DNA from: Hyphomicrobiales bacterium
Lineage (GTDB): Bacteria > Pseudomonadota > Alphaproteobacteria > Rhizobiales > Phreatobacteraceae
Reading direction: 5' to 3'
DNA length: 64,000 nt
Assembly: GCA_017304475.1 (NCBI GenBank)
Contig: JAFKKV010000010.1
Location: 186,001-250,000, forward strand
The notes beneath the pieces were generated by a model, which saw only the letters and a program-made list of their open reading frames with translations, did no database searches and had not been told where the DNA came from. The position numbers and the translations under genes are program-made. Below, one piece after another: positions 57,216 to 64,000 of the stretch. Position 1 is the first letter of the stretch, and each line of letters starts with the position of its first letter.

Positions 57216-58187
57216 CTACATCGCCACGCCCTTCGACTTGTAGAAGGCCTCGGCCGCCGGATGGAAGGCAACCGCCGTCTTGGTGGCGGCGCTCTGCAAG
57301 GTGAGGCGCCGCGCCTCCGGGTGGATGCCCGCGACATCGGTCAGATTGTTGAAGATACCCTCCAGAATGGTGTTCACCAGAGCATTCGGGGCCTTGGAAT
57401 TGACCACCAGGACATTGGCGACGCCAATGCAGGGCACAGCCACCGTCTGGCCGGCATAGGCATTCGGCTGCATCGTGTAGAGCCGGTAGAGGCCGGGATA
57501 TTTCTTGTCGATGGCGACGAGCTCCTTCGACGAATCGAGGATCTTCATCGGCGTCCGGCCGCCCTGCGCGAGGTCGCGGACAGCGGCCGTCGGCACGCCG
57601 CCGCCCCAGAAGAAGCCGGCGATCTTGCCGTCGGCGAGCGCATTGGCCGATTCCGCCACGCCGAGATTGTCGCGCGTGATGTCGGTGCGCGGATTGAGGC
57701 CGGCAGCCTCCAGCGTGCGGTCCGCCCAGCCTTCGGTCGACGAGCCCGCCGAGCCCACGCCGATGCGCTTGCCCTTCATGTCGGCGACCGAGTTCAGCGA
57801 CGGGTTGGCGACCACGTGCAGGACATTGTCGTAGAGCACGGCGACAACGCTCACGTCACGCTTGCCGCCCTGGGCATAGGCGGCGGTACCGGCGAGCGCA
57901 TCGACCACCGAATCGAGCGTCGAGAAGCCGACATCGGCATCGCCGGTGGAGACGAGATTGACATTGTCGACCGAACCGCCGGTCACCTGCGCCGTCACAT
58001 GGGTGTTCGGCACCTTTTCGGACAGGACGCGCGCAAGGCCGCCGCCATAGACGAAATAGACGCCGCCGGTGCCGCCGGTGGCCACCGTCAGCCGCTGGCG
58101 CGACTGGGCGAGCGCAGGCGCGCCGAGCACGAGTGCGCCGCCGGCGCCGGCCAGCAGCGCCCCGCGGCGGTTGAGAATGATCGGCAT
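57216..58187 (-). CDS. TAXI-family TRAP transporter solute-binding protein
   Basis: 323 residues. After a signal with a twin-arginine-like NRRGALLAG, the mature protein begins LTVATGGTGGVYFVYGGGLARVLSE. Further family features are VTGGSVDNVNLVSTGDADVGFSTLDSV, VADMKGKRIGVGSAGSSTEGWADRTLEAAGL and GVPTAAVRDLAQ. TAXI proteins bind glutamate-like or other organic acids, and the ligand is open. ATG 58187 has GGAGGACG. It heads the run TAXI - permease - amidase. Confidence 0.93.
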   Translation of the reverse strand: MPIILNRRGALLAGAGGALVLGAPALAQSRQRLTVATGGTGGVYFVYGGGLARVLSEKVPNTHVTAQVTGGSVDNVNLVSTGDADVGFSTLDSVVDALAGTAAYAQGGKRDVSVVAVLYDNVLHVVANPSLNSVADMKGKRIGVGSAGSSTEGWADRTLEAAGLNPRTDITRDNLGVAESANALADGKIAGFFWGGGVPTAAVRDLAQGGRTPMKILDSSKELVAIDKKYPGLYRLYTMQPNAYAGQTVAVPCIGVANVLVVNSKAPNALVNTILEGIFNNLTDVAGIHPEARRLTLQSAATKTAVAFHPAAEAFYKSKGVAM

Positions 58188-58484
58188 TGGTCGTCCTCCC
58201 TGGAATGTTTTGCCGTGATGTCCTTGGGCCGGCAGGAGCCGGGCTCGCGGTTGATTATAGCGGACATGGTCGCGCCGATAAGGGGTGCGCGGTGATCGAA
58301 GCGATCGGATCGGCCGAACGCCGCGAGGTCGGCCCCCTGCTCGCCCTCCAAGACCGTTGGCGACGCTGCCCGGCAATGCTATGGAACCCGCCGTGGGCAC
58401 CGTCTCATGACCGAAACCAGGGGCACTGGCGCTTTACCGGCACCGTCCGGCGCGACCAGCCCGCTTCCCAATCGAGTTCATGCC

Positions 58485-58862
58485 ATGACTGACAATGCTG
58501 ACCACGGCATCCGCTTCGGACGGATCGCCGCGATGCTGCCGGTGCGCGACATCGCCAAGGCCCAGGCTTTTTACGCGGATGTCCTGGGCTTCACGAAGAC
58601 CTTCCAGAACGGCGATCCGGTCGGCTTCATGATCCTGAAGCGCGACAAGGCCGAGCTGCATTTGACGCTCGATCCGACCTACCGGGCGCCGCCCTATAAC
58701 GTCATCCACCTGATGGTCGAGGATGTCGACGGCCTGCATGCGGTCTGCCAGCGCCACGGCGTCAGGATCATCAAGGGCCTGCGCGACAAGGACTATGGCC
58801 TGAGGGCCTTCGTCTTCGAGGACCCGGACGGCAACCGCATCGACGTCGGCCAGCCGATCTGA
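58485..58862 (+). CDS. VOC-family (glyoxalase/bleomycin-resistance-like) protein
   Basis: 125 residues: IAAMLPVRDIAKAQAFYADVLGFTKTF and YNVIHLMVEDVDGLHAVCQRHGV, ending with AFVFEDPDGNRIDVGQPI. This is a beta-alpha-beta-beta-beta pair that in related proteins binds bleomycin-type drugs or a metal. The function here is unknown. The start at 58485 has only a weak site; ATG 58407 is in frame but adds residues with no family match. The 297-base gap before it (58188-58484) shows nothing clear. Confidence 0.82.
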   Translation: MTDNADHGIRFGRIAAMLPVRDIAKAQAFYADVLGFTKTFQNGDPVGFMILKRDKAELHLTLDPTYRAPPYNVIHLMVEDVDGLHAVCQRHGVRIIKGLRDKDYGLRAFVFEDPDGNRIDVGQPI

Positions 58863-58893
58863 TCGCGGCCGGTCGCGCGCCGGGGCGGCCGGC

Positions 58894-59583
58894 TCAGCCT
58901 TCACAGGCGAAGCGGCCGAGAATGGTGAAGCGCTGGTCGCGCCGCGCCTGCCTGAACACCACCAGGGCGTCGAGCCGGAACGGCGCGGCGACCGCCCGGT
59001 AGCGCGCCGCCAGGGCGGAGCGGACCGGCTCGCGCCGGGCCTCCGGCAGCGAGCCGGTCAGCGTCATGTGATAGCGGAAGTCCTCGAAGACATAGGGGTA
59101 GCCCCAGTCGTCGAGATGGCCGATCTGCCGTTCCGTCAGCGGGCTCTTCAGCCGGCGGGCCCGGTCAGATGCGCTCATCGGCGCGCGGAACGGGTCGAAG
59201 ACCCGGACACAATCGGCCGCCAGCACCAGGAGATCTTCGGCAGGCTGGGCCGGGACCAGCGCGACGAAGGAGCCGAGCGTCGCGACCGTCAAGGCCGGCA
59301 CGGTGACTGCGGGGCGGCGATCGGCAAAGACCATGACCGCTTCCAGCAGGTCCGCTTCACTGGCTTCGCTGGCCAGTTCAAACGGCGCTTTCAGCGTGCC
59401 GTGAAAGCCATAACGGCGCGGATCGTCGGTCAGTTCGGGCCAGTCGGTAGCGTCGCTCGGCGGCTCCGCGGGAAACGGCAGGTCGCGCGCGGTCGCCGCG
59501 TCATAACCGATCACGGTGGATCCGAAGGCCCAGAGCGGGTCGTCGGGCGGCGGCGCGGCATAGATGGCATAGCGTATGGTCAT
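58894..59583 (-). CDS. DUF1045 family protein (2H phosphoesterase-like)
   Basis: 229 residues, starting TIRYAIYAAPPPDDPLW. Two H-x-T-L type motifs (YGFHGTLKAPFEL and YHMTLTG) mark a 2H phosphoesterase fold. DUF1045 genes often sit in phosphonate operons, but no phosphonate gene is present here. A role in cyclic-phosphate or RNA-end hydrolysis is possible but unproven. Confidence 0.82.
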   Translation of the reverse strand: MTIRYAIYAAPPPDDPLWAFGSTVIGYDAATARDLPFPAEPPSDATDWPELTDDPRRYGFHGTLKAPFELASEASEADLLEAVMVFADRRPAVTVPALTVATLGSFVALVPAQPAEDLLVLAADCVRVFDPFRAPMSASDRARRLKSPLTERQIGHLDDWGYPYVFEDFRYHMTLTGSLPEARREPVRSALAARYRAVAAPFRLDALVVFRQARRDQRFTILGRFACEG

Positions 59584-59646
59584 GGCCGAGCCCTTAGCCG
59601 GCCGCGATGACGGGCTCAAGACCTCTGACGTCGGCTCAGTGTCCTA

Positions 59647-60495
59647 TCAGCGCAGGCCGTAGCCGGTCTTGAGACTTCTGATGCGCGCTTCGGTCTCGAC
59701 GATCAGGCAGGGACCGACCAGCCCGGAATAGATCGAATTGGCGAACCGGTTGGGGGTCTCATAGGTTTCGAGCCGGCAGGCGAGATCGCGCAGCTCCGCC
59801 CAGGGGCGTTGCGCGCCCCGCAGCAACTCGATCCAGGCCGCGCGGTCCGCCGCCGACAGGTCCTCGCGCGCCCGGATGGTCGACAGGGCCCTGGCCCAGA
59901 CCGCATTGAGTTCCGCGTCGACACGCGCGACCTGGCGCTCGTAGCAGGCGGTCAGCGGGGCATAGTCGCCGCCGCGGCCCGGGTGGCGGCAGAGCGGCTG
60001 GCGCCCCTCGGCCCCGATCAGTTCGCGACGGTTCGGGCCGCGCTGGAAACCGGCGAGATGGCCGCGCGCCTTGTCGGGAACGGCCTCGCCGAAACGATTG
60101 GTCAGATCGCCCGAAATCACCTGGCTGATGCCGATCCGGCAGGCGAGGCTTGCGATCTGCGCCCGTGTCGCGTCGAGCCCTTGCTCCCGCGCCAGCAGCG
60201 GCGCCGCGCAGACCTTGTCCCGGAACGTCACCCAGAGCGCGAATCCCTTGTCAAACTCCTCGCGCCACCGCGCCCGGTCCGTTTCGCTGAGTTCGCCGCG
60301 CCATTCGGCGATGGCCTTGGTGGCGTCCACACGGGCGACTTCGAGCGCGGCCTCGGCTTCCGCCATCGCCTGGACCAGGCAGGCCGTCCGCTCGGCGGCC
60401 GGCTGGCTCGCCGGACAGCCTTGGGCGCGCGCGCCCGGCGCGAACCCCAGGAGACCCGCGAGCAGCGCCAGAACCGGCATCCATGTGGCAGCCAT
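59647..60495 (-). CDS. LprI/DUF1311-like exported protein, two-domain
   Basis: 282 residues with a signal peptide (LALLAGLLGFAPGARAQ). Two cysteine-bearing helical units resemble the DUF1311 (lysozyme inhibitor LprI N-terminal) pattern: ACLVQAMAEAEAALEVARVDATKAIAEWRGELSETDRARWREEFDKGFALWVTFRDKVC and ACYERQVARVDAELNAVWARALSTIRARE, each followed by a W-x(5)-RD segment and a Cys. Inhibition of lysozyme is shown for only some members. Confidence 0.78.
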   Translation of the reverse strand: MAATWMPVLALLAGLLGFAPGARAQGCPASQPAAERTACLVQAMAEAEAALEVARVDATKAIAEWRGELSETDRARWREEFDKGFALWVTFRDKVCAAPLLAREQGLDATRAQIASLACRIGISQVISGDLTNRFGEAVPDKARGHLAGFQRGPNRRELIGAEGRQPLCRHPGRGGDYAPLTACYERQVARVDAELNAVWARALSTIRAREDLSAADRAAWIELLRGAQRPWAELRDLACRLETYETPNRFANSIYSGLVGPCLIVETEARIRSLKTGYGLR

Positions 60496-60598
60496 CGAAC
60501 ACCCTTCCGTGCACCGTCATGCCGGCTGCTTCTGCCGTCCCGTTGTTTCCGCCGCGTGCCGGACAGGTCCGCCCTTGTTTCATGATGCGATGAAGACT

Positions 60599-60627
60599 TT
60601 GCGCCGATGGCCGCTCGGCCCTATATA
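60599..60627 (+). promoter_or_regulatory. Candidate sigma-70 promoter for mnmA
   Basis: TTGCGC and TATATA are 17 bp apart, ending 29 bases before the mnmA ATG. Motif match only. Confidence 0.5.
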
Positions 60628-60656
60628 GCGGTCCCATCACTCTGAACCCGGCGCCC

Positions 60657-61826
60657 ATGCTCAACAGCCTCGACATCGACAAGCCCCCGCATGCGACCCG
60701 CGTGGTCGTCGCCATGTCCGGCGGCGTGGACTCGTCCGTGGTCGCCGCGCTGATGGCCGAACAGGGCTATGACGTGGTCGGCGTGACGCTGCAGCTCTAC
60801 GACCACGGCGCCGCCATTCACCGCAAGGGCGCCTGCTGCGCCGGCCAGGACATCAACGATGCCCGCCGGGTGGCCGAGCGGCTCGGCATTCCCCATTATG
60901 TCCTCGACTACGAGGAGCGCTTCAAGGCAGCGGTGATCGATCGCTTCGCCCAGTCCTACGCGGCCGGCGAGACGCCGATCCCCTGCGTCGACTGCAACCG
61001 CCATGTGAAGTTCACCGATCTGCTCGACACCGCCCGCGACCTCGGCGCCGATGCCCTGGCAACCGGCCACTATGTCTCGAGCCGGCCATTGGCCGACGGC
61101 CGGCGCGGCCTCTACCGCCCTGTCGATGCCGACCGCGACCAGAGCTATTTCCTGTTCGCCACGACGCCGACCCAGCTCGACCTGCTGCGCTTTCCCCTGG
61201 GCACCATGACCAAGCCGGAAACGCGCGAGCATGCCCGCCGCTTCGGCCTGTCGGTCGCCGACAAGGCCGACAGCCAGGACATTTGCTTTGTGCCGTCGGG
61301 CAAATATACCGCCATTGTCGAGCGCCTGAAGCCGGAAGCGGCCGAGCCGGGCGATATCGTTCACATCGACGGCCGGGTGGTCGGCCGCCACGACGGCATC
61401 ATGCGTTTCACCGTCGGCCAGCGCCGCGGCCTCGGCATCGCCGCCCGCGAGCCGCTTTACGTCGTCGGCCTCGATGCCGCCGGCCGGCGTGTCCTGGTCG
61501 GCCCCAAGGAGGCGCTCACCACCCGCGCCATCGGGCTGCGCGACGTCAACTGGCTGGGCGACCGGCCGTTGCAGGCCGGCGAGGCCATGGACTGCTTCGC
61601 CAAGGTGCGCTCGACCCGGCCACCCAAGGCCGCCGTCCTGCGCGCCACCGAGGCGGGCATGGAAATCGAGCTGCTCGACGGCGAGGAAGGCGTGGCCCCC
61701 GGCCAGGCCTGCGTGCTCTACGATGCCGCCGACGGGCCGTCCCGCGTGCTCGGCGGCGGCTTCATCAAGCGGCCCGAGGCTCAAGCCCGGCCCGCGATCT
61801 CCACCCCCCTTCACGCCGCGCTCTGA
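60657..61826 (+). CDS. mnmA: tRNA 2-thiouridine(34) synthase MnmA
   Basis: 389-residue enzyme that places sulfur on the wobble uridine of Lys, Glu and Gln tRNAs. The PP-loop SGGVDSS is at 21-27. The two catalytic cysteines are probably C113 (CVDCN) and C210 (SQDICF). GHYV, DQSYFL and TVGQRRGLG blocks are present. It lies first in a plus-strand run with the next two genes. Confidence 0.95.
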   Translation: MLNSLDIDKPPHATRVVVAMSGGVDSSVVAALMAEQGYDVVGVTLQLYDHGAAIHRKGACCAGQDINDARRVAERLGIPHYVLDYEERFKAAVIDRFAQSYAAGETPIPCVDCNRHVKFTDLLDTARDLGADALATGHYVSSRPLADGRRGLYRPVDADRDQSYFLFATTPTQLDLLRFPLGTMTKPETREHARRFGLSVADKADSQDICFVPSGKYTAIVERLKPEAAEPGDIVHIDGRVVGRHDGIMRFTVGQRRGLGIAAREPLYVVGLDAAGRRVLVGPKEALTTRAIGLRDVNWLGDRPLQAGEAMDCFAKVRSTRPPKAAVLRATEAGMEIELLDGEEGVAPGQACVLYDAADGPSRVLGGGFIKRPEAQARPAISTPLHAAL

Positions 61827-61837
61827 TCGGAGCCCGC

Positions 61838-62497
61838 ATGGCAGCAGCCGAACTCGATACCCATTCGATCCAGAAGGCCTATGCCCGCTGGGCGCCGATC
61901 TATGACACGCTGTTCGGCTCGATCACCACGACCGGCCGCCGGGCGGCGGTCGCCGCGGCGACCAGGGTCGGTGGGCGCATTCTTGAGGTGGGCGTCGGTA
62001 CCGGCATCGCGCTGCCCGATTACGGCCGGAACTGCCGCGTCATCGGCTTCGACCTGTCCTTCGACATGCTGAAGATCGCACGCAAGCGCGTCGACGACGG
62101 CCTGCCCCATGTCGAGGGCATCCTCCAGATGGATGCCGGGCGCCTGGCTTTCGCCGACGCCTCCTTCGACTGCGTCGTCGCCATGTTCCTGATCACCGTG
62201 GTGCCCGATCCGGAAGGCGTGATGCGCGAATTGAACCGCGTCTGCAAACCCGGCGGCGAGGTCATCCTGGTCAACCATTTCGCCGCCGAGCGTGGTTTCC
62301 GCGCGCTGATCGAGAAGGCCGCGGCGCCCTTCGGCGACAAGCTCGGCTGGCATCCCGACTTTCCGTTCTCGCGGGTCACCGGCGAGCCGGAGCTGACGGT
62401 GGTGGAAAAGCGCCCGGCGGGTTTCGGCGGCCTGTTCACGCTGGTCCGCTTCAGCAAGGCGGATGTTCCGGCGACCGTCGCGACGGTTGCCGCCTAG
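61838..62497 (+). CDS. Class I SAM methyltransferase, phospholipid N-methyltransferase PmtA-like
   Basis: 219 residues: YARWAPIYDTLFGSITTTGRRAAVAAA then the SAM motif LEVGVGTGIALP (about 49-60), FDLSFDMLKIARKRV and VNHFAAERGFRALIEKAAAPFGDKLGW. These blocks resemble the Rhodobacter-type PmtA, which methylates phosphatidylethanolamine toward phosphatidylcholine. A different methyltransferase is possible. ATG 61838 has CGGAG; a long upstream frame is a shadow of mnmA. Confidence 0.75.
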   Translation: MAAAELDTHSIQKAYARWAPIYDTLFGSITTTGRRAAVAAATRVGGRILEVGVGTGIALPDYGRNCRVIGFDLSFDMLKIARKRVDDGLPHVEGILQMDAGRLAFADASFDCVVAMFLITVVPDPEGVMRELNRVCKPGGEVILVNHFAAERGFRALIEKAAAPFGDKLGWHPDFPFSRVTGEPELTVVEKRPAGFGGLFTLVRFSKADVPATVATVAA

Positions 62498-62518
62498 GCC
62501 TTTCCGGGAGCGCGTCGG

Positions 62519-63169
62519 ATGAGCGGGATCGCCGCGGCAAGCCGGAACGACATCAGCCGGGCCGGGCGCGCGGCTGCCGCCGTCATCGCGCTCGCCACCT
62601 GGGTAGCGCTTGCCCTGCAGCTCTGGCTGAGCATTGGCCTGACCCTGCGCAATGGCGGTTCGGTGGCGGGCGGCGTTTTCCTGTTCGTCAGCTATTTCAC
62701 CATCCTGACCAACCTGCTGCTCGCAGCCGTGCTGACCGCGCTGGCATTCGGCCGGATTGTCGGCGCCTCGCTCATCGGCGCCGTCACGCTGTTCATCGTC
62801 ATTGTTGGCATCGTCTATGCGCTGCTGTTGCGCGCCACCTGGAACCCGCAGGGCTGGCAGAAGGTCGCCGACATGGCGCTGCACGACCTGACGCCGCTGC
62901 TGGCGGTCGCCTTCTGGCTCGGTTTCGTGCCCAAGGGGCGGCTCGCCTGGCAGGACGCGGCGCGCTGGCTCCTCTTTCCGCTCGGCTATTTCATCTTCGC
63001 CCTGGCCCGTGGCGCCAGCTCCGGCTGGTGGGCCTATCCCTTCCTCAATGCCGATGCGCTCGGCTACCAGGGCGTGATGATCAACGCGGTCATCCTGACC
63101 CTCGCCTTTCTCGGCCTCGGCCTCTTGCTGGTGGCGATCGACCGCAGCCTCGGCAGAATAGCACGCTGA
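62519..63169 (+). CDS. Pr6Pr-family membrane protein
   Basis: 216 residues with six predicted membrane helices. FVSYFTILTNLLLAAVLTALAF and LHDLTPLLAVAFWLGFVPKGRLAW, with FPLGYFIFALARGASSGWWAYPFLNADALGY, are typical of the Pr6Pr (FAR-17a/AIG1-like) family. Function is unknown. It begins 21 bases after the methyltransferase gene. Confidence 0.82.
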   Translation: MSGIAAASRNDISRAGRAAAAVIALATWVALALQLWLSIGLTLRNGGSVAGGVFLFVSYFTILTNLLLAAVLTALAFGRIVGASLIGAVTLFIVIVGIVYALLLRATWNPQGWQKVADMALHDLTPLLAVAFWLGFVPKGRLAWQDAARWLLFPLGYFIFALARGASSGWWAYPFLNADALGYQGVMINAVILTLAFLGLGLLLVAIDRSLGRIAR

Positions 63170-63185
63170 CCGCCGGCGGTTCGCC

Positions 63186-63215
63186 TTGACACCCCTTCGC
63201 ATGGGGCACTATATC
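63186..63215 (+). promoter_or_regulatory. Promoter for the tRNA gene
   Basis: A perfect TTGACA and a TATATC are 18 bp apart, with the -10 element 39 bases before the tRNA 5' end. Confidence 0.75.
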
Positions 63216-63254
63216 CGCGCTCTCCAAACTGCTCAGGCGGTGCGGCACCCCTGG

Positions 63255-63331
63255 GGCGGGGTAGCTCAGTTGGTGAGAGCGCAGGATTCATAACCCTGAG
63301 GTCGGCAGTTCGACTCTGCCTCCCGCTACCA
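63255..63331 (+). tRNA. tRNA-Met (CAT anticodon), probably elongator
   Basis: 77 bases including an encoded CCA. It folds into a cloverleaf with D-arm GCTC/GAGC, anticodon loop TTCATAA and T-arm GGCAG-TTCGACT-CTGCC. The acceptor has G-T closing pairs at both ends (GGCGGGG with TCCCGCT), seen in other alphaproteobacterial tRNA-Met. Position 31-39 is an A-C mismatch rather than a pair. A CAT anticodon could also be tRNA-Ile2, the TilS substrate, but the acceptor resembles elongator Met. Confidence 0.92.
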
Positions 63332-63336
63332 ATCAA

Positions 63337-63374
63337 AAAGAGCCACGTTTTCCAATCGGAGAACGTGGCTCTTT
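63337..63374. terminator. Bidirectional intrinsic terminator after tRNA
   Basis: A 13-bp perfect stem AAAGAGCCACGTT / AACGTGGCTCTTT has A and T tails on both sides, 6 bases after the tRNA CCA. It can end both the tRNA and the convergent minus-strand gene. Confidence 0.85.
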
Positions 63375-63493
63375 CCTTATGAGTCGCGTGGCAAGGCTTT
63401 TCACAAGTCCCGCATGGGTCCGCGGCGCAGGCGGCAAAGGGCCATGGATCGGGACCGCGGCGACGATCCGCCCCTGCCCGGCCGGAACGCCGC

Positions 63494-64000
63494 TCAGGCG
63501 AGCTTCAGGTTGAAGAACAGCGGAATGGTCGGCGACACGCCCTGAAGATCGCGGCGATGGGCGGTGAGCCGGAGAAACTGGCCGAGCGGCAGGAAGGGCA
63601 CGTCGCGCCAGACCTGCGCTTGGATCTCGCCGCAGATTTCCCGGCGCCGGTCGAAATCCGCTGTCGCCAGCCAGTCGCGACGCAAGTCCTCCAGCCGCGG
63701 CGCGGTCGGCCAGCCGAACCATGAGCCCGTCTCGGTGCCGTTGCCGCGCAGGCCGAGATGCCCCACGGGATCGTCGATGCTGGTGCCCGTCAGGCCGGTG
63801 CAGAAGACGCTCCAGCCGCCTTGATCGACCGGCTCCCGCTTGGCGCGTCGTTGGACGAGCGACCCCCAGTCGAGCGACTGCACGTCCACGTTCAGCCCCG
63901 CCCGGCGCAGCATGTCGGCGCCGACCTGGGTCATCGCGTCGATGACCGGAAAGTCGGCGGCGTTGAGCACGACCACTCTTTCACCGCGATAGCCGGCGGC
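63494..64000 (-). CDS. ABC transporter solute-binding protein, family 5 (3' part only)
   Basis: The frame enters from the right edge and ends at 63494, giving the C-terminal ~168 residues. VVLNAADFPVIDAMTQVGADMLRRAGLNVDVQSLDWGSLVQRR and DFDRRREICGEIQAQVWRDVPFLPLGQFLRLTAHRRDL are typical of peptide/nickel-type binding proteins (DppA/OppA). The substrate cannot be judged from this fragment. The rest lies outside the window. Confidence 0.82.
   Translation of the reverse strand, partial: AAGYRGERVVVLNAADFPVIDAMTQVGADMLRRAGLNVDVQSLDWGSLVQRRAKREPVDQGGWSVFCTGLTGTSIDDPVGHLGLRGNGTETGSWFGWPTAPRLEDLRRDWLATADFDRRREICGEIQAQVWRDVPFLPLGQFLRLTAHRRDLQGVSPTIPLFFNLKLA

Overview
The window is GC-rich, dense bacterial chromosome. 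Gene content points to an alphaproteobacterium, probably of the Hyphomicrobiales. The evidence is the block yebC-ruvC-ruvA-ruvB-ybgC-tolQRAB-pal-cpoB-tilS-ftsH in its usual alphaproteobacterial order, an rcdA-type cell-cycle gene with CtrA-box-like sequences beside it, a DUF1192 gene, two DUF465 genes, an Rsm22-like protein and a PmtA-like methyltransferase. No genus can be fixed from the sequence alone.

Layout. 1-3.1 kb: the 5' part of a membrane PAS-GGDEF protein and an enolase-superfamily enzyme. 3.1-28.8 kb: the conserved cell-envelope, recombination and tRNA-modification block, almost all on the minus strand, interrupted in several places. The largest interruption is about 9.2 kb between tolB and pal. 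It holds two MarR regulators, two alpha/beta hydrolases, a MATE exporter and a tandem pair of exported proteins of unknown function. Smaller additions are a BrnT/BrnA toxin-antitoxin pair between ruvB and ruvA and two TauE/SafE-type transporters. 28.8-42 kb: housekeeping genes (rcdA, DUF1192, quinone oxidoreductase, SDR, Rsm22-like, EamA transporter, purEK, a diguanylate cyclase, two DUF465 proteins, cytochrome b561, RibD-C, ribA, a YfhO-like membrane protein).

42-58.2 kb reads as a catabolic island for amides, lactams or cyclic imides. A DctPQM TRAP transporter heads an apparent operon with the 5-oxoprolinase genes pxpB-pxpC-pxpA, and a MarR regulator is divergent to it. Next come an ATP-dependent hydantoinase/oxoprolinase pair (hyuA-hyuB), a divergent creatininase-family amidohydrolase, and a TAXI-TRAP transporter linked to an acetamidase/formamidase. 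Two uptake systems and at least four C-N hydrolases are thus side by side. The substrate is not visible from the sequence.

58.4-64 kb returns to housekeeping genes: a VOC protein, a DUF1045 protein, an LprI-like protein, mnmA, a PmtA-like methyltransferase, a Pr6Pr membrane protein, a tRNA with CAT anticodon followed by a strong hairpin terminator, and the 3' end of a peptide-type ABC transporter binding protein cut by the window end.

Non-coding points of note are two dispersed elements with perfect 43-44 bp inverted repeats (33.6 and 53.4 kb), identical palindromic operators at a marR gene and a MATE gene, CtrA-box-like sites and a possible small RNA upstream of rcdA, and stem-loops just downstream of both TRAP binding-protein genes.
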